A stretch of 28,157 bases of DNA, taken from Pseudomonadota bacterium. Lineage in GTDB: Bacteria; Pseudomonadota; Gammaproteobacteria; Burkholderiales; Burkholderiaceae_C. Numbering within the stretch: the first letter of the stretch is position 1; every line of letters begins with the position of its first letter. The translations under genes were made by a program, and so were the position numbers. The notes under the pieces were generated by a model. It was not told the origin of the DNA. It made no database searches and saw nothing but the letters and a program-made list of their open reading frames with translations. Below, piece after piece: positions 19,165-26,778 of the stretch. Location: the NCBI GenBank assembly GCA_023438115.1, contig JAEZEB010000367.1, positions 1 through 28,157 on the forward strand, given 5' to 3'.

Positions 19165-20433
19165 TCATCCCTGGACTTTTTCCCACGCTGCGGCATAGAA
19201 GCCGTCCGTCCCGTGGCGGTGCGGCCAGAGCCGCAAATCGGTGCCTTCCGGGCCGCAAAGGGCCGCCGCCTGTCCGATCTTGGCGTTTTCCAGCAGTTCA
19301 CGCACCGACAGGCGGCGAAAGCCGGGGTGCGAGGCGCTGAAGGCGGCCGCGATGTCCTCGTTTTCCGCGCGCAACAGGCTGCAGGTGGCATAGACGATCC
19401 GCCCCCCGGTCTTCAGCAGCCGGCTGGCGCTTTCCAGGATGGCCGCCTGCTTGGCCGTCAGCTCCGCCACGGCCTGGGGCGACTGGCGCCACTTGAGGTC
19501 CGGATTGCGCCGCAGCGTGCCCAGCCCCGAGCACGGCGCGTCCACGATCACGCGGTCGATCTTGCCGGCGAGGCGCTTGACCCGGTCGTCGCGCTCGTGG
19601 GCGATCGCGGCCGGGTGCACGTTGGAGAGCTTGCTGCGCGCCAGGCGCGGCTTGAGGTTGTCCAGGCGGTGGGCCGACACGTCGAAGGCATACAGCCGCC
19701 CCGTGTTGCGCATGGCCGCGCCCAGCGCCAGCGTCTTGCCGCCCGCCCCCGCGCAGAAGTCCACCACCATCTGGCCGCGCCGCGCATCGGTGAGCAAGGC
19801 CAGCAGCTGGGAGCCCTCGTCCTGCACCTCGACAGCGCCGCGGGCGAAGGCGTCCAGCCGCGTCAACGCTGGCTTGCCGTCCAGCCGCAAGCCCCAGGGC
19901 GAATAAGGCGTCGGCTGGGCATGGAGTCCAGCCAGTTCCAGCTCGTGCCGCACGTCCTCGCGCTTGTCCGTCAGCGCGTTCACGCGCAGGTCCAGCGGCG
20001 CCGTCTCGTGCAGCGCCTCGGCCAGCGGCCAGAAATCCTCGCCCAGCTGCTGCTTCAGGGGCTGCACCAGCCATTCCGGCAGGTTGTGGCGGTGGCGCTC
20101 CGAGAGCGCGGCGCGGTCGACCGCGTCGCAATGGGCCAGCCAGGCCTTCTCCTGCTCGGCCAGGGCCGCATGCAGGAAATCGCGCGGGCCGGCGAAGCCC
20201 AGGATGGCCAGGCGCCGCTCGCGCGGGCCGCTGCCGGAGGCCGCGAGGTGCTCGAACAGGAGCTTGCGCCGCAGCACGCCGTAGGCGGTCTCGGCGAGCG
20301 TGGCGCGCTCGCGCGGGCCCAGCGAGCGGTGCTCGCGGAAGTAGCGCGACACGACGGCGTCGGCGGGATGGTCGAACTTGAGGACCTGCGCCAGGAGTTC
20401 GGCACAGGCGTCCAGCAGGGCTTTGGGATGCAT
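19165..20433 (-). CDS. rsmB: RsmB-type 16S rRNA (cytosine-5) methyltransferase
   Basis: 422 residues. An N-terminal NusB-like helical region (about 1-110) is followed by the RsmB/NOP2/Sun methyltransferase fold. SAM-binding motif I is [10 protein letters not shown] (225-234). The two catalytic cysteines are in VDAPCSGLG (Cys301) and YATCSLL (Cys351), with RRNPDLKW after the first. The enzyme makes m5C in 16S rRNA (position 967 in E. coli). The family has close paralogues (RsmF, YebU), so the exact target base is less certain than the chemistry. It follows purN by seven bases on the same strand. Confidence 0.9.
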   Translation of the reverse strand: MHPKALLDACAELLAQVLKFDHPADAVVSRYFREHRSLGPRERATLAETAYGVLRRKLLFEHLAASGSGPRERRLAILGFAGPRDFLHAALAEQEKAWLAHCDAVDRAALSERHRHNLPEWLVQPLKQQLGEDFWPLAEALHETAPLDLRVNALTDKREDVRHELELAGLHAQPTPYSPWGLRLDGKPALTRLDAFARGAVEVQDEGSQLLALLTDARRGQMVVDFCAGAGGKTLALGAAMRNTGRLYAFDVSAHRLDNLKPRLARSKLSNVHPAAIAHERDDRVKRLAGKIDRVIVDAPCSGLGTLRRNPDLKWRQSPQAVAELTAKQAAILESASRLLKTGGRIVYATCSLLRAENEDIAAAFSASHPGFRRLSVRELLENAKIGQAAALCGPEGTDLRLWPHRHGTDGFYAAAWEKVQG

Positions 20434-20440
20434 CGCGGAT

Positions 20441-21022
20441 TCAGAGACGGGGCAGCAACCGCGCGATCGCGCGCGGGTAGAGCAGGTGTTCCTGGCTCAG
20501 CACGCGGGCGGCAAGGGCCGCGGCGGTGTCGCCGGGGAGGACGGGCACGACGGCCTGGTCGAGGATGGGACCGAAGTCCAGCTCCGTCGTCACCTGGTGC
20601 ACGGTGGCGCCGGCGAAGCGGCAGCCGGCGTCGATCGCGCGCTGGTGCGTGTGCAGGCCCGGAAAGGCCGGCAGCAGCGAGGGATGGATGTTCAGCAGCC
20701 GGCCCTGGTAGCGCGCGACAAAGCCCGGCGTGAGGATGCGCATGAAGCCGGCCAGCACCACGAGTGCCGGATCGAAGCGGTCGATCGCGGTGGCCAGGGC
20801 TTCGTCGAAGGCCTCGCGGGTGGGAAAGCCCTTGTGGTCGACCACATCGGTGGCCAGGCCCTGCTCGCGCGCGAAGGCCAGCCCGCCCGCGTCGGGACGG
20901 TTGCTGATCACGGCGACGACCTGCGCGCCCAGGCGCTCCCGCCAGGCCTCGCGCTGCGCCGCGCGCACAATGGCGGCCATGTTCGACCCCCCGCCGGAGA
21001 CCAGGATCACGATGTTCTTCAT
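20441..21022 (-). CDS. purN: Phosphoribosylglycinamide formyltransferase (GART)
   Basis: 193 residues from the ATG at 21022; the frame stays open far upstream, but only this start gives the family opening [14 protein letters not shown]. Catalytic features are present: the phosphate-binding SGGGSN (9-14), the [18 protein letters not shown] segment with Asn111 and His113, and TTELDFGP with Asp149. It transfers a formyl group from 10-formyl-tetrahydrofolate to GAR in purine synthesis. It is divergent from yceH with only 27 bases between the two ATGs, and is followed after seven bases by the rRNA methyltransferase gene. Confidence 0.95.
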   Translation of the reverse strand: MKNIVILVSGGGSNMAAIVRAAQREAWRERLGAQVVAVISNRPDAGGLAFAREQGLATDVVDHKGFPTREAFDEALATAIDRFDPALVVLAGFMRILTPGFVARYQGRLLNIHPSLLPAFPGLHTHQRAIDAGCRFAGATVHQVTTELDFGPILDQAVVPVLPGDTAAALAARVLSQEHLLYPRAIARLLPRL

Positions 21023-21049
21023 GTGGACCGCGATTATCCCTTTGCAGCC

Positions 21050-21742
21050 ATGACGCCCCTGAACCCCATCGAAGCCCGCGTGCTCGGCACGCTGATGGAG
21101 AAGGCGCGCACCGTGCCGGACACCTATCCCATGACGCTCAACGCGATCGTGGCCGGCTGCAACCAGAAGAGCAGCCGCGACCCCGTGACCAACCTGAGCG
21201 AGAGCCAGGTGCAAGAGGCGCTGGACGGCCTCAAGCGCCGCTCCCTGGCCTTCACCTCGCGCGGCACCCGCACCGACCGCTGGGAGCACAACTTCCAGCG
21301 CGCCATGGTCGTGCCCGAGCAGAGCGCCGTGCTGCTGGGCCTGTTGATGCTGCGCGGCCCGCAGACCGCGGGCGAACTGCGCATCCACTCGGAGCGCTGG
21401 TACCGCTTCGCCGACATTTCCTCGGTCGAAGCCTTCCTGGACGAGATGCAGGGCCGCGGCGAGGACAAGGGCGGGCCGCTGGTGGTGCAGCTGCCGCGTG
21501 CGCCCGGCGCCCGCGAGGCCCGCTGGGCCCACCTGCTTTGCGGACCCGTGGACACGAGCGTTCCCGCGCCCGCCGCGCAGGCCACTCCCGCCGCCGAGCC
21601 GGCGCCGGTGCTCGAGGCGCTGTCCTCCCGCGTGGCGGCGCTGGAAGAGGAACTGGCGGTGCTGCGCGCCCAGTTTCAAGACCTGAGTGCGCAACTCGGC
21701 TTGTCGCCGCCTGGACAAGCCGAATCGAACGACCGTGCTTAA
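21050..21742 (+). CDS. yceH: YceH family (UPF0502/DUF480) protein
   Basis: 230 residues. The opening [21 protein letters not shown] and the segment [20 protein letters not shown] are diagnostic of the YceH family, which folds as two tandem winged-helix domains (about 1-80 and 90-175). The second domain shows [17 protein letters not shown] and a [12 protein letters not shown] helix. The C-terminus (about 190-222) is an Ala/Pro linker and a short coiled coil ([20 protein letters not shown]). No biochemical role is established. The gene ends eight bases before the large palindromic element. Confidence 0.93.
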   Translation: MTPLNPIEARVLGTLMEKARTVPDTYPMTLNAIVAGCNQKSSRDPVTNLSESQVQEALDGLKRRSLAFTSRGTRTDRWEHNFQRAMVVPEQSAVLLGLLMLRGPQTAGELRIHSERWYRFADISSVEAFLDEMQGRGEDKGGPLVVQLPRAPGAREARWAHLLCGPVDTSVPAPAAQATPAAEPAPVLEALSSRVAALEEELAVLRAQFQDLSAQLGLSPPGQAESNDRA

Positions 21743-21749
21743 ATGGACG

Positions 21750-22015
21750 CACTTCAGAAATCCGCCAAGGCGGATTTCTGAAGTGGATTGATCGGTGTGA
21801 AGGAGCCCGGCAAAGCCGGATCTCCTTCACAAGGGAGGCCGGACTCCACGACGTTGCGCCCGGCCTGGGACCGCTAGCGGATCTCGATCCGCAGTCGGCC
21901 GGACCGCGCGGAATATCATGCAGCGCGGTCCCCCTTGTGAAGAGGATCCGGCTTTGCCGGTCCTCTTCACACTGACCAGCAACTCTGAAAAATCGCATCG
22001 CGATTTTTCAGAGTT
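21750..22015. repeat. 266-bp concentric palindromic element
   Basis: Seven hairpins nest symmetrically about 21884. H1 is 21750-21785 (17-base perfect stem, two-base loop) and mirrors H1' at 21981-22015 (16-base perfect stem). H2 is 21796-21831 and mirrors H2' at 21936-21971; both have an inner CCGGC / GCCGG stem inside an outer TGTGAAG / CTTCACA stem. H3 is 21837-21865 and mirrors H3' at 21901-21931 (nine-base stem). The core is GCGGAT-CTCG-ATCCGC at 21877-21892. The right half, read on the - strand, is a diverged copy of the left; H2 and H2' differ by substitutions that keep pairing. The element fills nearly the whole gap between yceH and the next gene. No gene, T-run terminator or flanking target duplication is visible. 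Confidence 0.9.
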
Positions 22016-22037
22016 CCCCATTCCCCCGGAGACTCTG

Positions 22038-23216
22038 ATGGACCTCGCCTTCACCCCTGAAGAACAGAAGTTCCGCGAGGAGGTCCGCGCCTGGGTGCGC
22101 GACAACCTCCCGCAGGACATCGCCCACAAGGTGCACAACGCCCTGCACCTGACCCGTGACGACATGCAGCGCTGGGCCAAGATCCTGGGCAAGAAGGGAT
22201 GGCTCGGCTACGGCTGGCCCAAGCAGTTCGGCGGCCCCGGCTGGAACGCGGTGCAGAAGCACCTGTTCGAGGAGGAGTGCGCCCTCGCCGGCGCGCCGCG
22301 CATCGTGCCTTTCGGCCCGGTGATGGTGGCGCCGGTGATCATGGCCTTCGGCTCGCCGGAGCAGCAGAAGCGCTTCCTCCCCGGCATCGCCAGCGGCGAA
22401 GTGTGGTGGAGCCAGGGCTACAGCGAGCCGGGCTCGGGTTCCGACCTCGCGTCGCTGAAGACGCGCGCCGAGCGCAAGGGCGACAAGTACATCGTCAACG
22501 GCCAGAAGACCTGGACCACGCTGGCGCAGTACGGCGAATGGATCTTCTGCCTGGTGCGCACCTCCACCGAAGGCAAGCCGCAGACCGGCATCTCCTTCCT
22601 GCTGATCGACATGAAGTCGCCCGGCGTCACCGTCCGCCCGATCATCATGCTCGACGGCGGCCACGAGGTGAACGAGGTGTTCTTCGACAACGTCGAAGTG
22701 CCCGCCGAGAACCTGATCGGCGAGGAGAACAAGGGCTGGACCTACGCCAAGCACCTGCTCGCGCACGAGCGCACCAACATCGCGGACGTCAACCGCGCCA
22801 AGCGCGAGCTCGAGCGCCTCAAGCGCATCGCGCGCCAGGAAGGCGTGTACACCGACGCGCGCTTCCGCGACGAGATCGCGAAGCTCGAAGTGGACGTGGT
22901 GGCGCTGGAGATGCTGGTGCTGCGCGTGCTGTCGGCCGAGAAGTCGGGCAAGAACCCGCTGGACATCGCCGGCCTGCTGAAGATCAAGGGCAGCGAGATC
23001 CAGCAGCGCTACAGCGAGCTGATGATGCTGGCCGCCGGCCCCTACGCCATCCCCTTCATCCGCGAAGCGATGGAAGCGGGCTACCAGGGCGACCACGTCG
23101 GCGCCGCGTACATCGCGCCGCTGGCGGCCACCTACCTGAACATGCGCAAGACCACCATCTACGGCGGATCGAACGAAGTGCAGCGGAACATCGTTTCGCA
23201 GGTGGTGCTGGGTTAA
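22038..23216 (+). CDS. Acyl-CoA dehydrogenase, large subunit of a two-subunit enzyme (PimC-like)
   Basis: 392 residues from the ATG at 22038 (CCGGAG upstream). It has the acyl-CoA dehydrogenase fold: an N-terminal helical domain, a middle beta domain with YSEPGSGSDLASLKT (about 128-142) and GQKTWTT for FAD and substrate, and a C-terminal helical domain ending YGGSNEVQRNI. Glu244 in LAHERT sits where isovaleryl- and long-chain enzymes carry their catalytic base; the MCAD-type position near 376 is Gly. It pairs with the next gene as in annotated pimeloyl-CoA dehydrogenase (PimC/PimD) and mycobacterial heterotetrameric dehydrogenases. The substrate is probably a dicarboxylyl- or bulky-acyl-CoA, but is not determined by sequence. 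Confidence 0.88.
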   Translation: MDLAFTPEEQKFREEVRAWVRDNLPQDIAHKVHNALHLTRDDMQRWAKILGKKGWLGYGWPKQFGGPGWNAVQKHLFEEECALAGAPRIVPFGPVMVAPVIMAFGSPEQQKRFLPGIASGEVWWSQGYSEPGSGSDLASLKTRAERKGDKYIVNGQKTWTTLAQYGEWIFCLVRTSTEGKPQTGISFLLIDMKSPGVTVRPIIMLDGGHEVNEVFFDNVEVPAENLIGEENKGWTYAKHLLAHERTNIADVNRAKRELERLKRIARQEGVYTDARFRDEIAKLEVDVVALEMLVLRVLSAEKSGKNPLDIAGLLKIKGSEIQQRYSELMMLAAGPYAIPFIREAMEAGYQGDHVGAAYIAPLAATYLNMRKTTIYGGSNEVQRNIVSQVVLG

Positions 23217-23225
23217 CCCAGGAAC

Positions 23226-23309
23226 CTTGTCATTGCGGGCTCGACCCGCATTCCATGCAGCGCCGGATCGAGCGCCGCCTGGATCCCGGGTCCAGCCCGG
23301 GATGACAAG
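23226..23309. repeat. CTTGTCAT...ATGACAAG repeat, copy A
   Basis: Inverted termini CTTGTCAT and ATGACAAG bound two half-sites, each a small hairpin with GTCAT before it and ATTCCA or ATCCA (one read in reverse) after it. The left stem is GCGGG / CCCGC and the right is CCCGGG-type, with a TCGA or TGGA-like loop. It lies between the two acyl-CoA dehydrogenase subunit genes. Confidence 0.8.
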
Positions 23310-23327
23310 CCCTCAAGGAGAACGGAC

Positions 23328-24443
23328 ATGGATTTCAATTTTTCCGACGACCAGGACGCGCTGCGCGACGCGGTGCGCAAGTGGGTGGACCGCAGCTACG
23401 GCTTCGAGCGCCGCCAGGGCATCACGAAGGCGGGCGGCTTCGACCGCGCGGCCTACGGCGAACTCGCCGAGCTGGGCCTCACGGGCCTGTACGTTGCCGA
23501 GGAACACGGCGGCATGGGCATGGGCCCGGTCGAGGCGATGGTGGTGCTGGAGGAACTCGGGCGCGGCATCGTGCTGGAGCCGCTGGCGCAGACGCTGGTG
23601 ACCAGCGGCGTGCTGGGCGCCTACGCGCCCGAAGCGGTGCGCGCGCAATGGCTGCCGAAGATCGCCTCCGGCGAGGCGCTCGTCGTGCTGGCCCACCAGG
23701 AACGCAAGGCGCGCTGGCGCCTCGACGCCTGCGAGGCGCAGGCCACGCAGGCGGGCGGCGGCTGGAAGATCAGCGGCGACAAGAGCATCGTGCCCGCGGG
23801 TGACCAGGCCGACGCCTTCCTCGTGCCCGCCAAGGCGAACGGCAAGCTGGCCCTGTTCCTCGTCGAGCGCGAGGCGCAAGGCGTGAACACGCGCGGCTAT
23901 CCCACGCTGGACGGCGGCCGCGCCGCCGAATTGGCGCTGCGCGACGCGCCCGCCACGCTGGTGGCGGAGGACGGCATGGCGGCGCTGGAGCACGCGGTGG
24001 ACATCGGCATCGCCTGCACCTGCGCCGAGGGCGTAGGCGCCATGGACCGCACGATGGAGCTCACGGCCGAATACCTGAACACGCGCAAGCAGTTCGGCGT
24101 GCCGCTCGCCACCTTCCAGGCCCTGCGCCACCGCATGGCCGACATGAAGATGCAGCTGGAACTGGCGCGCTCCATGAGCTACTACGCCTCGCTGAAGCTG
24201 AACGCCCCGGTGGAGGAGCGGCGCCGCGCGACGGCGCGCGCCAAGTACCAGCTGGGCGTGTCCATGCGCTTCATCGGCCAGAACTCGGTGCAGCTGCACG
24301 GCGGCATCGGCGTGACCGACGAATACGTGGGCAGCCACTACTTCAAGAAGCTCACGCAGCTGGAGCTGGTCTTCGGGGATACCCTGCACCACCTGGGCGA
24401 AGTCTCGGAGAGGATGCAGGACACGGCGGGCGTGTTCGCCTGA
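23328..24443 (+). CDS. Acyl-CoA dehydrogenase, small subunit (PimD-like)
   Basis: 371 residues; AAGGAG lies eight bases before the ATG. The opening MDFNFSDDQDALRDAVRKWVD is that of proteins annotated as pimeloyl-CoA dehydrogenase small subunit. The fold is complete in length, but the middle domain lacks the usual FAD-contact motif (EPxxGSD) seen in the upstream gene, and the C-terminus reads THLELVFGD-like (KLTQLELVFGDTLHH) in place of an xGGxxE/YEG catalytic segment. The conserved dimer-interface parts NTRKQFGVPLATFQALRHRMADM and QLHGGIGVTDEY are present. It probably completes the active site of the partner subunit rather than acting alone. Confidence 0.85.
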   Translation: MDFNFSDDQDALRDAVRKWVDRSYGFERRQGITKAGGFDRAAYGELAELGLTGLYVAEEHGGMGMGPVEAMVVLEELGRGIVLEPLAQTLVTSGVLGAYAPEAVRAQWLPKIASGEALVVLAHQERKARWRLDACEAQATQAGGGWKISGDKSIVPAGDQADAFLVPAKANGKLALFLVEREAQGVNTRGYPTLDGGRAAELALRDAPATLVAEDGMAALEHAVDIGIACTCAEGVGAMDRTMELTAEYLNTRKQFGVPLATFQALRHRMADMKMQLELARSMSYYASLKLNAPVEERRRATARAKYQLGVSMRFIGQNSVQLHGGIGVTDEYVGSHYFKKLTQLELVFGDTLHHLGEVSERMQDTAGVFA

Positions 24444-24447
24444 ACCC

Positions 24448-24475
24448 CGTCATCCCCGCGTCCACGGGGATGGCC
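24448..24475. repeat. Half-site of the GTCAT repeat family (copy D)
   Basis: GTCAT is followed by a hairpin CATCCCCG / CGGGGATG (24451-24472, six-base loop) and GGCC. It has the half-site layout of the longer copies with a different stem sequence. It lies just after the small-subunit stop. Confidence 0.5.
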
Positions 24476-24486
24476 AGGGCATCGAG

Positions 24487-24515
24487 AAGGCGGCCACCCG
24501 GCCGCCTTTGCTTTT
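24487..24515 (+). terminator. Terminator after the acyl-CoA dehydrogenase genes
   Basis: A nine-base stem AAGGCGGCC / GGCCGCCTT with an ACCC loop is followed by TGCTTTT. It lies about 45 bases after the stop at 24443 and ends about 25 bases before the next ATG. Confidence 0.75.
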
Positions 24516-24538
24516 GGAAGAAGAAACGGACAATCCCC

Positions 24539-25915
24539 ATGACCACCCGCCGCACCTTTCTCGGAACCACCCTCGCGCTGGGCCTCGCTGCCTGCGCCAC
24601 CGCCCCCTCCATGACCGACATGCCCCCCATCGTCTTCGTCCACGGCAACGGCGACACCGCCGGCCTCTGGCAGACGACGATCTGGCGCTTCGAGTCCAAC
24701 GGGTGGCCGCGCGAGCGCCTGCACGCGATCGACCTGCCCTACCCGCTGGCCCGCGACGATGACTCGCGCGCGCAGCCGGGGCGCAGCTCCAGCGCGGAGC
24801 ACATGGCCTTCCTGGCCTCGGAGGTGGACAAGGTGCTGCGCGCCACCGGTGCGCAGCAGGTGGTGCTGGTGGCCAACTCGCGCGGCGGCTATGCCGTGCG
24901 CAACTACATCCAGAACGGCGGCGGCGCACGCACCGTGAGCCACGCCATCCTGGGCGGCACGCCCAACCATGGCGTGTGGCACGAAGTCCAGGGCATGCCC
25001 ACCGGCAGCGAATTCGCGGGCGCCGGTCCCTTCCTGCGCGGGCTGAACGCGCCGAAGAACGCCGCCGGCGACGAAGTCACCGGCCCGGTGAAGTGGCTCA
25101 CGATCCGCTCGGACAACAACGACAAGTACGCCCAGCCGGACGGCTTGTGGATAGGCCGGCGCGGCCAGCCCACCGGCGTCACGCACGCGGGACCGGAACT
25201 GAAGGGCGCGACCAACGTGGTGCTGCCCCGCGTGGACCACCGCGAGACCTCGTTCTCGCCGGCCGCCTTCGACGCGACCTACCGCTTCATCACGGGCCGG
25301 GCGCCACGCACGCTGGAGATCGTGCCGGAGCCGCGCATCGTGCTCTCGGGCAAGGTGGGCGGCCTCGGCCTGTCCTCCACGGATCCCGCCAGCGGCAACT
25401 TCCAGAACAACCTGCCCCTGCCCGGCGCGCGGCTGGAGGTGTATGCCACTGATCCCGCCACGGGCGAGCGCCGCGGCGGACCGGCGCATGCGCAGGTGAT
25501 CGGGGCGGACGGCCGCTGGGGTCCGTTCACCGCCCAGGCAGGCACACCGTACGAGTTCGTGCTCTCGGCACCCGGCTACGCGACGACGCACATCTACCGC
25601 AGCCCCTTCCCGCGCTCCAGCGCCTTCATCCACATGCGTCCGCAGCGCGTGACGGCGGAAGCGGACCGCAACGCGCCGTCGCTGGTGATCCTGGACCGCC
25701 CGCGCGGCTACTTCGATCCGGCCCGCGACCGCATGGTGTTCGACGGCCAGAGCCCGCCGCCCGGGGCGCTGCCGGGCGCGGGCGTCTCCAGCTCGCGCAT
25801 CCGCCCGGCCGGCCCGGCTCGGCCCATCGTGGCGGAGTTCAACGGGGAACGCATCGTGGGGAGGAACTGGCCGGCCGCCGAGGGGCACGTGACGGTGCTG
25901 GAGCTGACGTACTAG
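24539..25915 (+). CDS. Exported lipoprotein with alpha/beta-hydrolase domain and C-terminal beta domain
   Basis: 458 residues from the ATG at 24539; the longer frame start would put charged residues before the signal. The N-terminus MTTRRTFLGTTLALGLAAC combines a twin-arginine motif with a lipobox (LAAC, Cys19), so it is probably a Tat-exported lipoprotein. The hydrolase domain (about 29-270) has the oxyanion HGNGDT, nucleophile elbow VANSRGG with Ser114 (Ala in place of the first Gly of GxSxG), Asp192 or Asp195 and His234 in RVDHRE. From about 275 to 400 a beta-rich region (PLPGARLEVYATDPATGERR, YEFVLSAPGYATTH) looks like a carboxypeptidase-regulatory or Ig-like domain. The substrate is unknown; esters or lipids are plausible. 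Confidence 0.8.
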   Translation: MTTRRTFLGTTLALGLAACATAPSMTDMPPIVFVHGNGDTAGLWQTTIWRFESNGWPRERLHAIDLPYPLARDDDSRAQPGRSSSAEHMAFLASEVDKVLRATGAQQVVLVANSRGGYAVRNYIQNGGGARTVSHAILGGTPNHGVWHEVQGMPTGSEFAGAGPFLRGLNAPKNAAGDEVTGPVKWLTIRSDNNDKYAQPDGLWIGRRGQPTGVTHAGPELKGATNVVLPRVDHRETSFSPAAFDATYRFITGRAPRTLEIVPEPRIVLSGKVGGLGLSSTDPASGNFQNNLPLPGARLEVYATDPATGERRGGPAHAQVIGADGRWGPFTAQAGTPYEFVLSAPGYATTHIYRSPFPRSSAFIHMRPQRVTAEADRNAPSLVILDRPRGYFDPARDRMVFDGQSPPPGALPGAGVSSSRIRPAGPARPIVAEFNGERIVGRNWPAAEGHVTVLELTY

Positions 25916-25925
25916 CCCGGATCCG

Positions 25926-26049
25926 TGTCATTGCAGGCCCAGGCCTTGTCATTGCGGGGCGAAGCTTTGTCATTGCGGGCTCGACCCGCAATCCACGCGG
26001 CGCCTGATCGACTGCCGCATGGATCCCGGGTCGAGCCCGGGATGACAAG
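25926..26049. repeat. GTCAT repeat, copy B, with its head repeated at 21-base spacing
   Basis: GTCATTG occurs at 25927, 25948 and 25969, exactly 21 bases apart. The third begins a full element with left hairpin GCGGG-CTCGA-CCCGC and right hairpin CCCGGG-TCGA-GCCCGGG, ending ATGACAAG at 26049. The gap lies between two convergent genes (hydrolase and HNH). Confidence 0.8.
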
Positions 26050-26064
26050 CTCTGCGCTTGCCAG

Positions 26065-26622
26065 CTACGCGTGCAGCCGCGAATTCTTCGGCAGGTGCGC
26101 CATCAGAAACTCCATCTGGTCCGCCAGGATGCGGCGGTTGCGCAGGATGAAGTCTTCCCAGAGGCTGGGCACGTAGGGCGTGTACAGCAGGCTCATGCCG
26201 GCCTGCTCCGGCGTGCGGTTGGCCTTGCGGTGGTTGCAGCCGCGGCAGGCCGTCACCACGTTCATCCAGTGGTCGCGGCCGTTCTGCGCGAAGGGCACGA
26301 TGTGCTCGCGCGTGAGTTCTTCCTCGTGGTAGTGGTCGCCGCAGTAGGCGCAGATGTTGCGGTCGCGGGCGAACAGCTTGCCGTTGGTGAGGCCCGGCTT
26401 GAGGTCGAAGGGGTTGATGTTCGGCACGCCCTTGGTGCCGATGATGCTGTTGACCGTGATGATCGACTGCTCGCCGCTGCGGGCGTTGACGCCCCCGCGG
26501 AACACGGCCACGTCCGCACCGGCCTCCCAGCGCACCTGGTCGGCGGCATAGTGCAGCACGGCCTGCTCCAGGGAGATCCACGACTGGGGCAGCCCCTGGG
26601 CGGACAGCTTCAAGACCTTCAA
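26065..26622 (-). CDS. HNH endonuclease family protein
   Basis: 185 residues with a TTG start chosen because GGAGG lies seven bases upstream on the - strand and no in-frame ATG is available; an in-frame GTG at 26640 lacks such a site. The C-terminal half holds a zinc-HNH module: CAYC (Cys91, Cys94), TREHIVPF (Glu106, His107), HWMN with Asn121, and CRGC (Cys126, Cys129) followed by NHRKANRT. The N-terminal 85 residues (LPQSWISLEQAVLHYAADQV) are a conserved extension of unknown role. These single HNH proteins are chromosomal and widespread in betaproteobacteria; no restriction methylase or toxin partner is nearby. The exact cellular role is unknown. Confidence 0.85.
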   Translation of the reverse strand: MKVLKLSAQGLPQSWISLEQAVLHYAADQVRWEAGADVAVFRGGVNARSGEQSIITVNSIIGTKGVPNINPFDLKPGLTNGKLFARDRNICAYCGDHYHEEELTREHIVPFAQNGRDHWMNVVTACRGCNHRKANRTPEQAGMSLLYTPYVPSLWEDFILRNRRILADQMEFLMAHLPKNSRLHA

Positions 26623-26778
26623 AACGCGCCTCCATTCCACGACGAACAGACCGACAGCGCCTCGCAACGGCGTGAGACACAATATACCGTGTTTCGGCCC
26701 AGCGCATCGGGCAGGCCATCCGTCCCTCGCCCGCCGCCAAGGGCTTCCGGCTGCTATCAAAAAGATACCAAACCCTCC

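Noticed and set aside
21796..21831. TGTGA...TCACA in hairpin H2 as a CRP site
   Set aside because: The half sites are about 26 bases apart instead of six and belong to a stem that covaries with its mirror copy.
21538..21998. Open frames on both strands through the palindromic element giving similar peptides (RQSRI.FTR...LHD)
   Set aside because: The likeness follows from the inverted symmetry of the DNA; neither frame has a plausible start with a ribosome binding site, and both run through unrelated gene sequence.
21750..22015. H1 or H1' as a rho-independent terminator
   Set aside because: Stems are long, but no T-run follows either one; the T residues in H1' are inside the stem.
25926..25990. 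Repeats at 21-base spacing as a small CRISPR array
   Set aside because: The shared part is only about 10-12 bases, there are no unique spacers of normal length, and it is the head of a dispersed repeat.
26640..26778. FMN riboswitch upstream of ribF
   Set aside because: The 139-base gap lacks the conserved AGGGT-type core and multi-helix layout of the RFN element.
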